Source: Sphingomonas lenta (GTDB taxonomy: Bacteria; Pseudomonadota; Alphaproteobacteria; Sphingomonadales; Sphingomonadaceae). Taken from it: 64,000 bases of DNA. A program made the position numbers and the translations under genes. The stretch spans positions 372,001 to 436,000 of the forward strand of contig NZ_NSLI01000001.1 in the NCBI RefSeq assembly GCF_002288825.1, given 5' to 3'. Under the pieces are notes generated by a model. The model saw only the letters and a list, made by a program, of their open reading frames with translations. It made no database searches and was not told the DNA's origin. This document shows, one piece after another, positions 56,409 to 64,000 of this stretch; the stretch's first letter is position 1, and each line of letters opens with the position of its first letter.

Positions 56409-56512
56409 GTCACCCCGGCCTTGAGCCGGGGTCCATGCGCGGCACCTCGACTCTTGAAGGCGTTCCTGACCAAGCGGACGCGCGTGGATGCCGGATCAAG
56501 TCCGGCATGACG
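56409..56512. repeat. Family A paired-hairpin repeat, copy A8 (type II, mixed)
   Basis: Left arm ACCCCGGC-CTTGA-GCCGGGGT and right arm of the ATGCCGGA type. Directly downstream of the SH3 remnant and upstream of argC. Confidence 0.92.
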
Positions 56513-56538
56513 GTAGAGGAGAGTAAAGGGCGGGCAAA

Positions 56539-56838
56539 TCACGCCGTCAACGCGCCTGCGTCCACGTAGCCCACCAGCCCGCGATCCGCAGCGACGCCCC
56601 AGGCCCTGTCGCCCGCGATCTCCAGCACCTCGAACAGCTCGCCCGGCGCGAGCTCCGCGACCGGCTCGCCGTCGCGGCCGGCCAGCAGCGGCACGGGCCG
56701 GGAGACGCGGCGGGGCAGGGGGGCGGCGTAGTGCGGTGCGAAGACTTGGTCGGCCAGGCGCACGTCCGCCAGATCGCTGCGGACCGCATGCGTGCGCGGG
56801 TGGAGCTTGACCGACCGCCCGGTCAGCGCGAAGCGCTT
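56539..56838 (-). pseudogene. SH3-domain remnant of a C40 (NlpC/P60-type) peptidase gene
   Basis: The translated frame reads KRFALTGRSVKLHPRTHAVR, then FAPHYAAPLP, LLAGRDGEPVAELAPGELFEVLEIAG and VGYVDAGALTA. This is the start and bacterial SH3 part of a sphingomonad-type C40 peptidase. No NlpC/P60 catalytic domain follows; the frame ends and repeat A8 begins 26 bases later. No ATG, GTG or TTG sits at the expected start. The only upstream ATG (56973) lies inside the MarR gene, and a GTG at 56763 would cut the conserved N-terminus. I read it as a truncated, probably non-functional gene. A short active SH3 protein cannot be excluded. Confidence 0.6.
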
Positions 56839-57295
56839 ACGCGTCGGCCCGCTCGCGGCGCCGTTCGATATGCGCGTCGGTGGCGTGGTCGTCTCGTGCG
56901 GCTTGGCCGCCGATCGCGGGCCGGTGGGCGCTGGCGCCGTCTCCGTCGCCGATGAACTGCCCGAACTCTTCAAGAAACTCCGCCCCTTCCGAAGTGCGCG
57001 CGACGAAGATGTTGCGCTTGTCGCTGTCGTCGCGTTGGCGGCGGAGATAGCCGAGCGCGCCCAATCTGTTCAAGGCGCGCGTCACGACCGGCTTAGACAC
57101 GTTCAACGCCCGCGCCAATCCGCGCACGGTATGCGGCCCCGGATTGAGGTAGACGAGCAACAGCAGCGCCATCTGCCGGTTGGTCAGGTCCGGCTCGCCC
57201 GAGCGTACATAGTCGACCAGCGTCGACATCCAGGTGGACAGCGCCGAGGGCGTGGTGGTCGAAGACGAAGACGTGGGGTGAGCGGCTGTGGCCAC
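56837..57295 (-). CDS. MarR-family transcriptional regulator
   Basis: A 152-residue winged-helix protein. The recognition region is VRGLARALNVSKPVVTRALNRLGALGYLRRQRDDSDKRNIFV. The N-terminal 20 residues and the C-terminal tail are low-complexity. The GTG at 57295 has no clear ribosome site, and the ATG at 57229 is an alternative. It lies just upstream of the SH3 remnant, so it may have regulated the former peptidase gene. Confidence 0.82.
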   Translation of the reverse strand: MATAAHPTSSSSTTTPSALSTWMSTLVDYVRSGEPDLTNRQMALLLLVYLNPGPHTVRGLARALNVSKPVVTRALNRLGALGYLRRQRDDSDKRNIFVARTSEGAEFLEEFGQFIGDGDGASAHRPAIGGQAARDDHATDAHIERRRERADA

Positions 57296-57480
57296 AGGCT
57301 GGGTTCCACTTGCTGAACCAGAGCTTTGCCCCGGAGATCCTTACGCGTCCATAACGCTGTGAGTCGCCACGGGTTTCCCCATTCGTTAACGGTTTTCCGC
57401 GGTTGGGCGCGCCGGTTGATCGCTCGGACGGGCTCGCCTATGTGCCCCGCATCTTCTCCGATCGGATCGTTTTCGCGCCC

Positions 57481-57867
57481 ATGTTCGCCTTTCTGCTCGT
57501 CGTCCACGCCATCATCGCGGCCGCGCTCGTGACCGTGATCCTCATGCAGCGGTCGGAGGGCGGCGGGCTCGGCATGGGCGGATCGCCCTCGGGGCTGATG
57601 TCGGCGCGGGGCGCGGCGGACTTTCTAACGCGCGCGACGGCGGTGCTCGCGACCGTGTTCGTCACCATGTCGATCGTGCTGGCGGTGCTCGCCGCGACTC
57701 GTCAGACCGAAACGGTCGACACCTCGCTGGCCCGCCGGCCCGGTACGCCGGCCGCCGCGCCGATCCGCCCGACGGAGCCGATCCAGGCCGACGACGCCCC
57801 CTTCGCGACGGCGGCGGGCAACGCCGCGGCGCTCCCGGCGGACAACAGCCAGACGCAACTGCCCTAA
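57481..57867 (+). CDS. secG: Protein translocase subunit SecG
   Basis: A 128-residue membrane protein with two helices (MFAFLLVVHAIIAAALVTVIL and TAVLATVFVTMSIVLAVLA) separated by the SecG loop QRSEGGGLGMGGSPSGLMSARG. It supports SecYEG-SecA translocation. The ATG at 57481 is chosen by homology, and no Shine-Dalgarno is evident. The tail is Ala/Pro-rich. pyrG follows 92 bases later. Confidence 0.93.
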   Translation: MFAFLLVVHAIIAAALVTVILMQRSEGGGLGMGGSPSGLMSARGAADFLTRATAVLATVFVTMSIVLAVLAATRQTETVDTSLARRPGTPAAAPIRPTEPIQADDAPFATAAGNAAALPADNSQTQLP

Positions 57868-57959
57868 GCGGCGGCTCCCTTCCGTTCGTCGCAAGCGTCC
57901 GCCGCGCGAGCCGCGGGCGCTTGTCCTTAATGCACATCCAACGCTAGGCGGTTCTTCCC

Positions 57960-59594
<1,635 letters not shown>

Positions 59595-59609
59595 TCAAAA
59601 GAAAAGCGC

Positions 59610-59630
59610 CCGGGCCTCGAACAGGCCCGG
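59610..59630. terminator. Terminator hairpin between pyrG and hsp20
   Basis: Stem CCGGGCCT / AGGCCCGG, loop CGAAC, with AAAAGAAAAGCG before it. On the minus strand it is followed by CTTTTCTTTTGATC. Converging genes; mainly terminates hsp20. Confidence 0.75.
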
Positions 59631-59676
59631 ACGCCCTCGCGGCGCTCCCAGGGAGTCGGAAGGAGCGCCGAGCCGG

Positions 59677-60141
59677 TTAGGCGGCCTTCGCCTCGTCGGT
59701 CTGGTTCTCGACCGCGGCGAGCGGCGCGCCCGTCTTGATCGCGATCGTCTTCGGCTTCATCGCCTCGGGCACCTGCCGGACCAGCTCGATCACGAGCAGG
59801 CCGTCCTGCAGCCGCGCGTCCTCGACGACGACGAAGTCGGCGAGCTCGAAGCGGCGCTCGAAGCTGCGGTTGGCAATCCCGACATGAAGGAAGTTGGCGT
59901 TCGCCTTGTCATCCTTGCGGCCGGTCACCAGCAGCAGGTTCTGCTGCGCGGTGATCTCGATCTCGTCGCGCGTGAAGCCCGCGACCGCGAGGGTGATCCG
60001 GTAACGGTCGTCGGCGACGCGCTCCAGGTTGAAAGGCGGGTAGTTGTCGGACTGAGCGTTGCGCGCGCTCGTCTCGAGCAGGTCGAACAGCCGGTCGAAC
60101 CCGATGGTCGAACGGCGATACGGGGTCAGATCAAGACGCAT
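59677..60141 (-). CDS. Small heat shock protein, Hsp20/alpha-crystallin family (IbpA-like)
   Basis: A 154-residue chaperone that holds unfolding proteins. N-terminal MRLDLTPYRRSTIGFDRLFDLLE and the alpha-crystallin domain NLERVADDRYRITLAVAGF ... LLLVTGRK ... GIANRSFERRFELAD match class A rhizobial and IbpA-type proteins. The conserved I-x-I-like tail is weak. GGAGG lies eight bases before the ATG but is buried in a hairpin (60142-60164), suggesting thermal control of translation. Confidence 0.9.
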   Translation of the reverse strand: MRLDLTPYRRSTIGFDRLFDLLETSARNAQSDNYPPFNLERVADDRYRITLAVAGFTRDEIEITAQQNLLLVTGRKDDKANANFLHVGIANRSFERRFELADFVVVEDARLQDGLLVIELVRQVPEAMKPKTIAIKTGAPLAAVENQTDEAKAA

Positions 60142-60164
60142 CTCAAAACCTCCAAAGAAGCGAG
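60142..60164 (-). promoter_or_regulatory. ROSE-like RNA thermometer hairpin over the hsp20 ribosome binding site
   Basis: In the mRNA, CUCGCUUCUUUGGAGG is followed by UUUUGAG and the AUG. CUUC can pair with GGAG of the Shine-Dalgarno, and CUC with GAG outside, leaving weak and looped bases between. The layout matches the last hairpin of ROSE elements of rhizobial small heat shock genes (UYGCU-type anti-Shine-Dalgarno strand). Similarity judged by eye. Confidence 0.55.
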
Positions 60165-60291
60165 TTGACGATGTTTCGGCGGCCCGCACCCGCGGCCCCG
60201 CCGTACGCGACCCTCCAGAGGCGTCACGTGTGATCTATGTGGTGACGCCGCGCCGAGGTTCAAGGGGCCGGATCGGCCTCTTTCGTCCAAC

Positions 60292-60396
60292 TGTCGCCCT
60301 GGCCTTGAGCCGGGATCCATGCGCGTCCGCCCTGTTTACGAGCGCGCTTTCGAACAAACGGACGCACATGGATGCCGGATCAAGTCCGGCATGACG
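60292..60396. repeat. Family A paired-hairpin repeat, copy A9 (type II, degenerate left arm)
   Basis: Right arm ATGCCGGA-TCAAG-type stem intact; the left arm is altered at several positions (GCCCTGGCCTTGAGCCGGGA). In the region upstream of hsp20. Confidence 0.85.
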
Positions 60397-60463
60397 GGAG
60401 AAGGAGAATGCACGCCACCGGCGAAGCCGTCGGCCGGGTTCGGCGCTCCGCCGACCCGCCGGC

Positions 60464-60510
60464 CGGGCGTTTGCTTTTGGGGCGCCCGGCGCTCCAAAAG
60501 CAAACGCCCG
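60464..60510. repeat. 17-base inverted repeat (attenuator-like overlap with next terminator)
   Basis: CGGGCGTTTGCTTTTGG (60464-60480) and its exact complement at 60494-60510, loop 13 bases. Its right arm overlaps the hairpin at 60506-60529, so the two structures exclude each other. Confidence 0.8.
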
Positions 60511-60529
60511 GGCCGTCTCCGGCCCGGGC
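60506..60529 (-). terminator. Intrinsic terminator for the minus-strand micro-ORF
   Basis: Stem GCCCGGGCC / GGCCCGGGC with a six-base loop. On the minus strand it is followed by GTTTGCTTTTGG. It lies 20 bases past the micro-ORF stop. Confidence 0.7.
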
Positions 60530-60549
60530 GCCTGCGTGACGATCGCTCG

Positions 60550-60645
60550 TCAGCCCCCGATGCCCTCGCCACGCATCCTTTTACGCGGACGCTGCGGCAG
60601 GGCTTTTCCCCGAACCACGGCCATGGCCTGTTTCAGTGAGGCCAT
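60550..60645 (-). CDS. 31-codon basic micro-ORF
   Basis: A predicted 31-residue strongly basic peptide, MASLKQAMAVVRGKA at the start, then QRPRKRMRGEG. Its own intrinsic terminator follows the stop and the space around it is otherwise gene-free (60397-60792, between divergent hsp20 and lolC). No strong Shine-Dalgarno is visible. Net charge suggests nucleic-acid or ribosome contact, but that is conjecture. Not recognised from any named family. Confidence 0.45.
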   Translation of the reverse strand: MASLKQAMAVVRGKALPQRPRKRMRGEGIGG

Positions 60646-60792
60646 GCCTATGCCCAAACCCGCCCTCTTGTCACTCGCGACCTCGGCTCCGCGGGACGAT
60701 TGCCCCGGCTCTGTGCTTTTCCCGCAACAACCCATGTGGCGGCCCGCGCGGCGTTGCCAGTCCGGCGCGCGGCCACTAGTTGAGGGCGCGAC

Positions 60793-62037
60793 ATGATCCT
60801 CGCGCCCTATGAACGCATGATCGCCCGGCGCTACCTGCTGCCGGGCAAGGGGGAGGGGTTCATCTTCCTCGTCGCCTCCATCAGCCTCGTCGCCGTCATG
60901 CTCGGCGTTGCCGCGCTGGTGATCGTCATGAGCGTGATGAACGGCTTCCGGCAGGAGCTGTTCGACAAGATCACCGGGCTGAACGGCCATGCGATCATCC
61001 AGAGCTACAGCGGTCAGTTGCCCGACTGGCGCGACGTCGTCGCCCAGGCGCGCGCCACGCCCGGCGTCACCAGCGCCGTGCCGCTGATCGAGCAGCCGCT
61101 CGCCGCGACGTATAACGGCCGCGCCGCGGCCGTGCTGGTCCGCGGACAGCGCGTCGAGGACATCCGCCGCACGGTCGGGAACAGCATCGTGTCCGGCACG
61201 CTCGCGGGCGTCACGCCGGGCGGCGGCCGCGTCGCCATCGGCTCGCGCCTCGCCGAGTCGCTCGGCGCGCAGGTCGGCTCCGAGATCTCGCTGTTCAACC
61301 CGCAGGGGCAAAGCACGCCGTTCGGCACCGTGCCCCGCATCGTCAGCTACCCGGTGGGCGCGATCTTCGAGATCGGCGTCTACGACTTCGACAAGGCGTA
61401 CGTCGTCATGCCCATGGAGGACGCGCAGACGCTCCTGCTGACGGGCGACTCGGTCGGCATGATCGAAGTGCAGACGGTCGACGCCGACCGCGTGGGCGAG
61501 ATCCTCGCCCCGCTCGCCCGTGCGGTGAGCGGCCGCGCCGTGGTGGCCGACTGGCGCACGTTGAACGCGCAGCTGTTCGAGGCGCTGGCGGTCGAGCGCG
61601 TGGCGATGTTCGTGGTGCTGTCGATCATCATCCTCGTCGCGGTGTTCAACATTCTCTCGTCGCTCATCATGCTGGTGCGCGCCAAGACGCGCGACATCGC
61701 CATCCTGCGCACCATGGGCGCGACGCGCTCGGGCCTGGTGCGCATCTTCGTGACCGTGGGCACCACCATCGGCGCGCTCGGCATCGTCGCGGGACTCGTG
61801 CTCGGGTTCATCTTTCTTTTCTACCGCCAGGCGGTGGTGAACTTCGTCCAGCTCGTGACGGGCCAGAACCTGTGGGACCCGTCGATCCGCTATCTGACCG
61901 AGCTGCCGTCCAAGACCGACCCCGTCGAGGTTGCGGCGATCGTGCTGATGGCGCTGGTGTTCAGCTTCCTCGCGACGCTTTATCCGGCCTACAAGGCGGC
62001 GAGCACGGATCCGGTGCAGGTGCTGCGGTATGAGTGA
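60793..62037 (+). CDS. lolC: Lipoprotein-releasing ABC transporter permease LolC/LolE
   Basis: A 414-residue inner-membrane protein with one N-terminal helix, a large periplasmic domain and three C-terminal helices (the MacB-like FtsX layout). It extracts lipoproteins for transfer to LolA. N-terminal [47 protein letters not shown] is typical. As in many alphaproteobacteria only one permease is seen and probably forms a homodimer. Its stop lies within an ATGAGTGA overlap with a short frame leading to lolD. Confidence 0.93.
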   Translation: MILAPYERMIARRYLLPGKGEGFIFLVASISLVAVMLGVAALVIVMSVMNGFRQELFDKITGLNGHAIIQSYSGQLPDWRDVVAQARATPGVTSAVPLIEQPLAATYNGRAAAVLVRGQRVEDIRRTVGNSIVSGTLAGVTPGGGRVAIGSRLAESLGAQVGSEISLFNPQGQSTPFGTVPRIVSYPVGAIFEIGVYDFDKAYVVMPMEDAQTLLLTGDSVGMIEVQTVDADRVGEILAPLARAVSGRAVVADWRTLNAQLFEALAVERVAMFVVLSIIILVAVFNILSSLIMLVRAKTRDIAILRTMGATRSGLVRIFVTVGTTIGALGIVAGLVLGFIFLFYRQAVVNFVQLVTGQNLWDPSIRYLTELPSKTDPVEVAAIVLMALVFSFLATLYPAYKAASTDPVQVLRYE

Positions 62038-62048
62038 CGAGATCCAAT

Positions 62049-62192
62049 CTCCTCCCCCGCCCACGGCGGGGGAGGGGGACCAGCGCAGCTGGTGGAGGGG
62101 GAACAACGGGATGCGGCATCGCGATGTACCCCCACCACCACCGGCCCAAGAGGGCCGGCGGTCCCTCTCCCCCGCTGTGAGCGGGGGAGGAG
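62049..62192. repeat. Family B hairpin repeat, copy B2, between lolC and lolD
   Basis: Same parts as B1 but in reverse orientation: left hairpin CTCCCCCGCC-CAC-GGCGGGGGAG, inner GGGGAACAACGGGATGCGGC, right hairpin ending GCGGGGGAGGAG. Its last bases serve as the lolD ribosome binding site. Confidence 0.85.
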
Positions 62193-62200
62193 ATGTAGAA

Positions 62201-62878
62201 ATGACGCCTGTCCTCCAAACCACCGCGCTCGCCCGCAGCTTCACCCAGGGCGACACCACGATCGAGGTCTTGCGCGGCGTCGACCTGGCCGTCGCGCCCG
62301 GCGAGATCGTCGCCCTTCTCGGTCCGTCCGGCTCCGGCAAGTCGACGCTCCTCCAGGCCGTCGGCCTGCTCGAGGGCGGCTTCCAGGGCTCCATCCGCAT
62401 CGCCGGCGATGAGGTCGCGAAGCTCGACGCCGCCCAGCGCACGGTGGTGCGCCGCGACCGGCTCGGCTTCGTTTACCAGTTCCACCACCTGCTCCCCGAC
62501 TTCAACGCGACGGAGAACGTCGTGCTGCCTCAGCTCGTCCACGGCACGTCGCGCGCGGACGCGGAGGCGCGCGCCGCGTCCTTGCTCACCGCGCTCGGTC
62601 TCGGACACCGCCTCACGCATCGGCCAAGCCAGCTGTCGGGCGGTGAGCAGCAGCGCGTCGCCGTCGCCCGCGCGCTCGCCAACCGGCCGACGCTGGTGCT
62701 CGCCGACGAGCCGACCGGCAACCTGGACGAGCACACCGCCGACGTGGTGCTCGCCGAGTTCCTCCGCCTCGTGCGTGAAGAGGGCTCGGCCGCGCTCGTC
62801 GCCACGCACAATGAGCGGCTGGCGGCCCGCATGGACCGCGTCGTCCGCTTGCACGAGGGGAGGCTGGAGCAGCTATGA
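62201..62878 (+). CDS. lolD: Lipoprotein-releasing ABC transporter ATPase LolD
   Basis: A 225-residue ABC ATPase driving LolC. Walker A GPSGSGKS (41-48), Q-loop [11 protein letters not shown], signature LSGGEQQR, Walker [13 protein letters not shown] and the H-loop ATHNERL. The ATG at 62201 follows GGAGGA by nine bases. An in-frame ATG at 62030, overlapping the lolC stop, would add 57 residues encoded by repeat B2. Overlaps the next gene by four bases (ATGA). Confidence 0.95.
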   Translation: MTPVLQTTALARSFTQGDTTIEVLRGVDLAVAPGEIVALLGPSGSGKSTLLQAVGLLEGGFQGSIRIAGDEVAKLDAAQRTVVRRDRLGFVYQFHHLLPDFNATENVVLPQLVHGTSRADAEARAASLLTALGLGHRLTHRPSQLSGGEQQRVAVARALANRPTLVLADEPTGNLDEHTADVVLAEFLRLVREEGSAALVATHNERLAARMDRVVRLHEGRLEQL

Positions 62879-63354
62879 CCCGCATCACCGACCTGGACGT
62901 CAAGGCCGCGGACGGCGGCATGGCGACGCTCGACACCTGGCGCGGCAAGGTGCTGCTGATCGTCAACACCGCGTCGAAATGCGGCTTCACGCCGCAATAT
63001 GACGGGCTCGAGCAGCTTCACCGCGACTACGGCCCGCGCGGCTTCGAGGTGCTGGCCTTCCCTTGCAACCAGTTCGGCGGGCAGGAACCGGGCGACGCCG
63101 CCGAGATCGCCAACTTCTGCGCGATGGTGTACGACGTGACCTTCCCCGTCTTCGCCAAGGTCGACGTCAACGGCCCCAAGGCCGACCCGCTGTTCGAACG
63201 CCTGAAGGCCGAGGCGCCCGGCCTGCTCGGCAGCAAAGCGATCAAGTGGAACTTCACCAAGTTCCTCGTCGACCGCGAGGGCAGGGCGGTGAAGCGCTAC
63301 GCGCCGCAGACCCGGCCCGACGACATCCGCAAGAATATAGAAGCGCTCCTCTGA
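62875..63354 (+). CDS. Glutathione/thioredoxin peroxidase (Gpx family, Cys type)
   Basis: A 159-residue peroxidase of the glutathione peroxidase fold with cysteine in place of selenocysteine. The catalytic set is C36 ([11 protein letters not shown]), Q70 ([12 protein letters not shown]), W125 and N126 ([10 protein letters not shown]). Most bacterial members use thioredoxin. No signal peptide. Translationally coupled to lolD by ATGA. Its stop codon forms the base of a hairpin shared with the convergent hdeD gene. Confidence 0.93.
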   Translation: MTRITDLDVKAADGGMATLDTWRGKVLLIVNTASKCGFTPQYDGLEQLHRDYGPRGFEVLAFPCNQFGGQEPGDAAEIANFCAMVYDVTFPVFAKVDVNGPKADPLFERLKAEAPGLLGSKAIKWNFTKFLVDREGRAVKRYAPQTRPDDIRKNIEALL

Positions 63355-63380
63355 TCCTCCCTACGAAGCGGGGAGGATCA
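63352..63380. terminator. Shared hairpin whose base is the two stop codons
   Basis: Stem TGATCCTCCC / GGGAGGATCA with a nine-base loop. The TGA is the gpx stop; the TCA is the complement of the hdeD stop. Likely bidirectional 3'-end structure; no T run. Confidence 0.65.
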
Positions 63381-63956
63381 GGAAAGTGAAAACGCCGGCG
63401 CGCCCTTCTTGTGCGCCAGCGCCGACGCGATAGCCGTCACGCCCCCGAACAGCAGCGTCAGCCCCAGCACATAGCCCGGCAACGTCGCCGCCGAGAGCGG
63501 GAACGTCGCCAGGATAAACACGGCGATGATGATGTTGAGCACGCCCAGCAGGATCATCGCCGCGCGGTGGTGTCGGTGGCGCACCCCCCAGACGATCTCC
63601 ATCACGCCGCGCACGACCAGCCACGCTGCGATCAGCAGCGTCAGCGAGACCGCGCCCGATACGGGCCGGAAGATCGTCAGCAGCCCCGCGACGATCGACA
63701 GCACGCCGAGCACGATCGAGTAGAGCCGGTGATGGTGCCCCTTGGTGAAAACGCCCGCGACCAGCGAGAACACGCCCGTCACCACCAGCATCACGCCCAC
63801 CGTCAGCACCGCCGCGAACGTCGCCGAGAAGGGCGTGAAGAAGGCGAAAAGCCCCAGCACCGTCGAGATCACGCCATAGGCCAGGATCCACGCCCAACCC
63901 GCGCCCGCCCTGGGCGTCCCGCCCGCGGTCACGTCCTCGCTGCGCACATCCGTCAT
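63378..63956 (-). CDS. HdeD-family membrane protein
   Basis: A 192-residue protein with six predicted membrane helices in three similar pairs (VISTVLGLFAFFTPF, TVGVMLVVTGVFSLVAGVF, YSIVLGVLSIVAGLLTIFRP, LTLLIAAWLVVRGVMEIVWGVRH, MILLGVLNIIIAVFILATFP, VLGLTLLFGGVTAIASALAH). The length and RxHH loops match the HdeD/DUF308 family, linked to acid resistance in E. coli. The role here is unproven. Last gene of the window. Confidence 0.88.
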   Translation of the reverse strand: MTDVRSEDVTAGGTPRAGAGWAWILAYGVISTVLGLFAFFTPFSATFAAVLTVGVMLVVTGVFSLVAGVFTKGHHHRLYSIVLGVLSIVAGLLTIFRPVSGAVSLTLLIAAWLVVRGVMEIVWGVRHRHHRAAMILLGVLNIIIAVFILATFPLSAATLPGYVLGLTLLFGGVTAIASALAHKKGAPAFSLS

Positions 63957-64000
63957 CGCACGACACTCCCATTTACATACGACGGCAACGGAGCGATCCG

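Overview
The window is a gene-dense, very GC-rich chromosomal segment that reads as an alphaproteobacterium of the order Sphingomonadales (Sphingomonas or a close relative). Supporting this are the complete Entner-Doudoroff block argC-zwf-pgl-edd-glk-eda on one strand, the fabD-fabG-acpP-fabF-mltG order, trxA directly behind addA, a DUF1465/RcdA-type protein, a zinc-finger-less DksA, a CC0125/CC1285-type lipoprotein and several families of palindromic intergenic repeats. Nearly all genes are housekeeping. No prophage, insertion sequence, CRISPR array or rRNA operon was seen.

Layout. 0-5 kb: 3' part of addA, trxA, a GFA-fold protein, argJ, and a Phd/PIN toxin-antitoxin pair with an apparently leaderless, palindrome-bearing promoter. 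5-12 kb: a membrane ABM-domain protein, two small secreted or hypothetical proteins, secA, a lipoprotein, tRNA-Asn, nadK-moaA. 12-21.7 kb: an EAL protein with degenerate REC/GGDEF parts, mfd, sdhE, recG, a PilZ protein, tyrS. 21.8-29.4 kb: serS-surE-nlpD-like operon, a host-attachment-family protein, a long Ser/Asn/Gln repeat surface protein, dksA, PilZ, two DUF465 proteins, rcdA. 29.4-35 kb: nitronate monooxygenase, M1 aminopeptidase, gamma-carbonic-anhydrase-like protein, a short patch of unfamiliar, less GC-rich genes, tRNA-Lys. 35-43.3 kb: mreB-mreC-mreD-mrdA, divergent mutL, a 25-codon micro-ORF, rpsF-rpsR-rplI. 43.5-49.4 kb: secreted amidohydrolase and the fatty-acid synthesis cluster through mltG. 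49.5-57.3 kb: Entner-Doudoroff genes, argC, an SH3 remnant, MarR. 57.4-64 kb: secG, pyrG, hsp20 with a ROSE-like thermometer, a 31-codon micro-ORF, lolC-lolD-gpx, HdeD.

The genes form several coherent units: rod-shape and septal wall synthesis (mre/mrdA, mltG, nlpD-like), export (secA, secG, lolCD), DNA repair (addA, mfd, recG, mutL), and glucose catabolism (zwf, pgl, edd, glk, eda).

The most unusual layer is non-coding. At least nine copies of one paired-hairpin repeat (family A) show compensatory stem changes and split into two subtypes by position. Two further families (B and C) sit in intergenic gaps. One C-type half-element lies in frame inside the mutL linker, and one B element separates lolC from lolD and supplies lolD's ribosome binding site. 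Other leads are a small exported-looking ORF directly upstream of secA (a SecM-like position), the leaderless toxin-antitoxin promoter, and two micro-ORFs with strong terminators.
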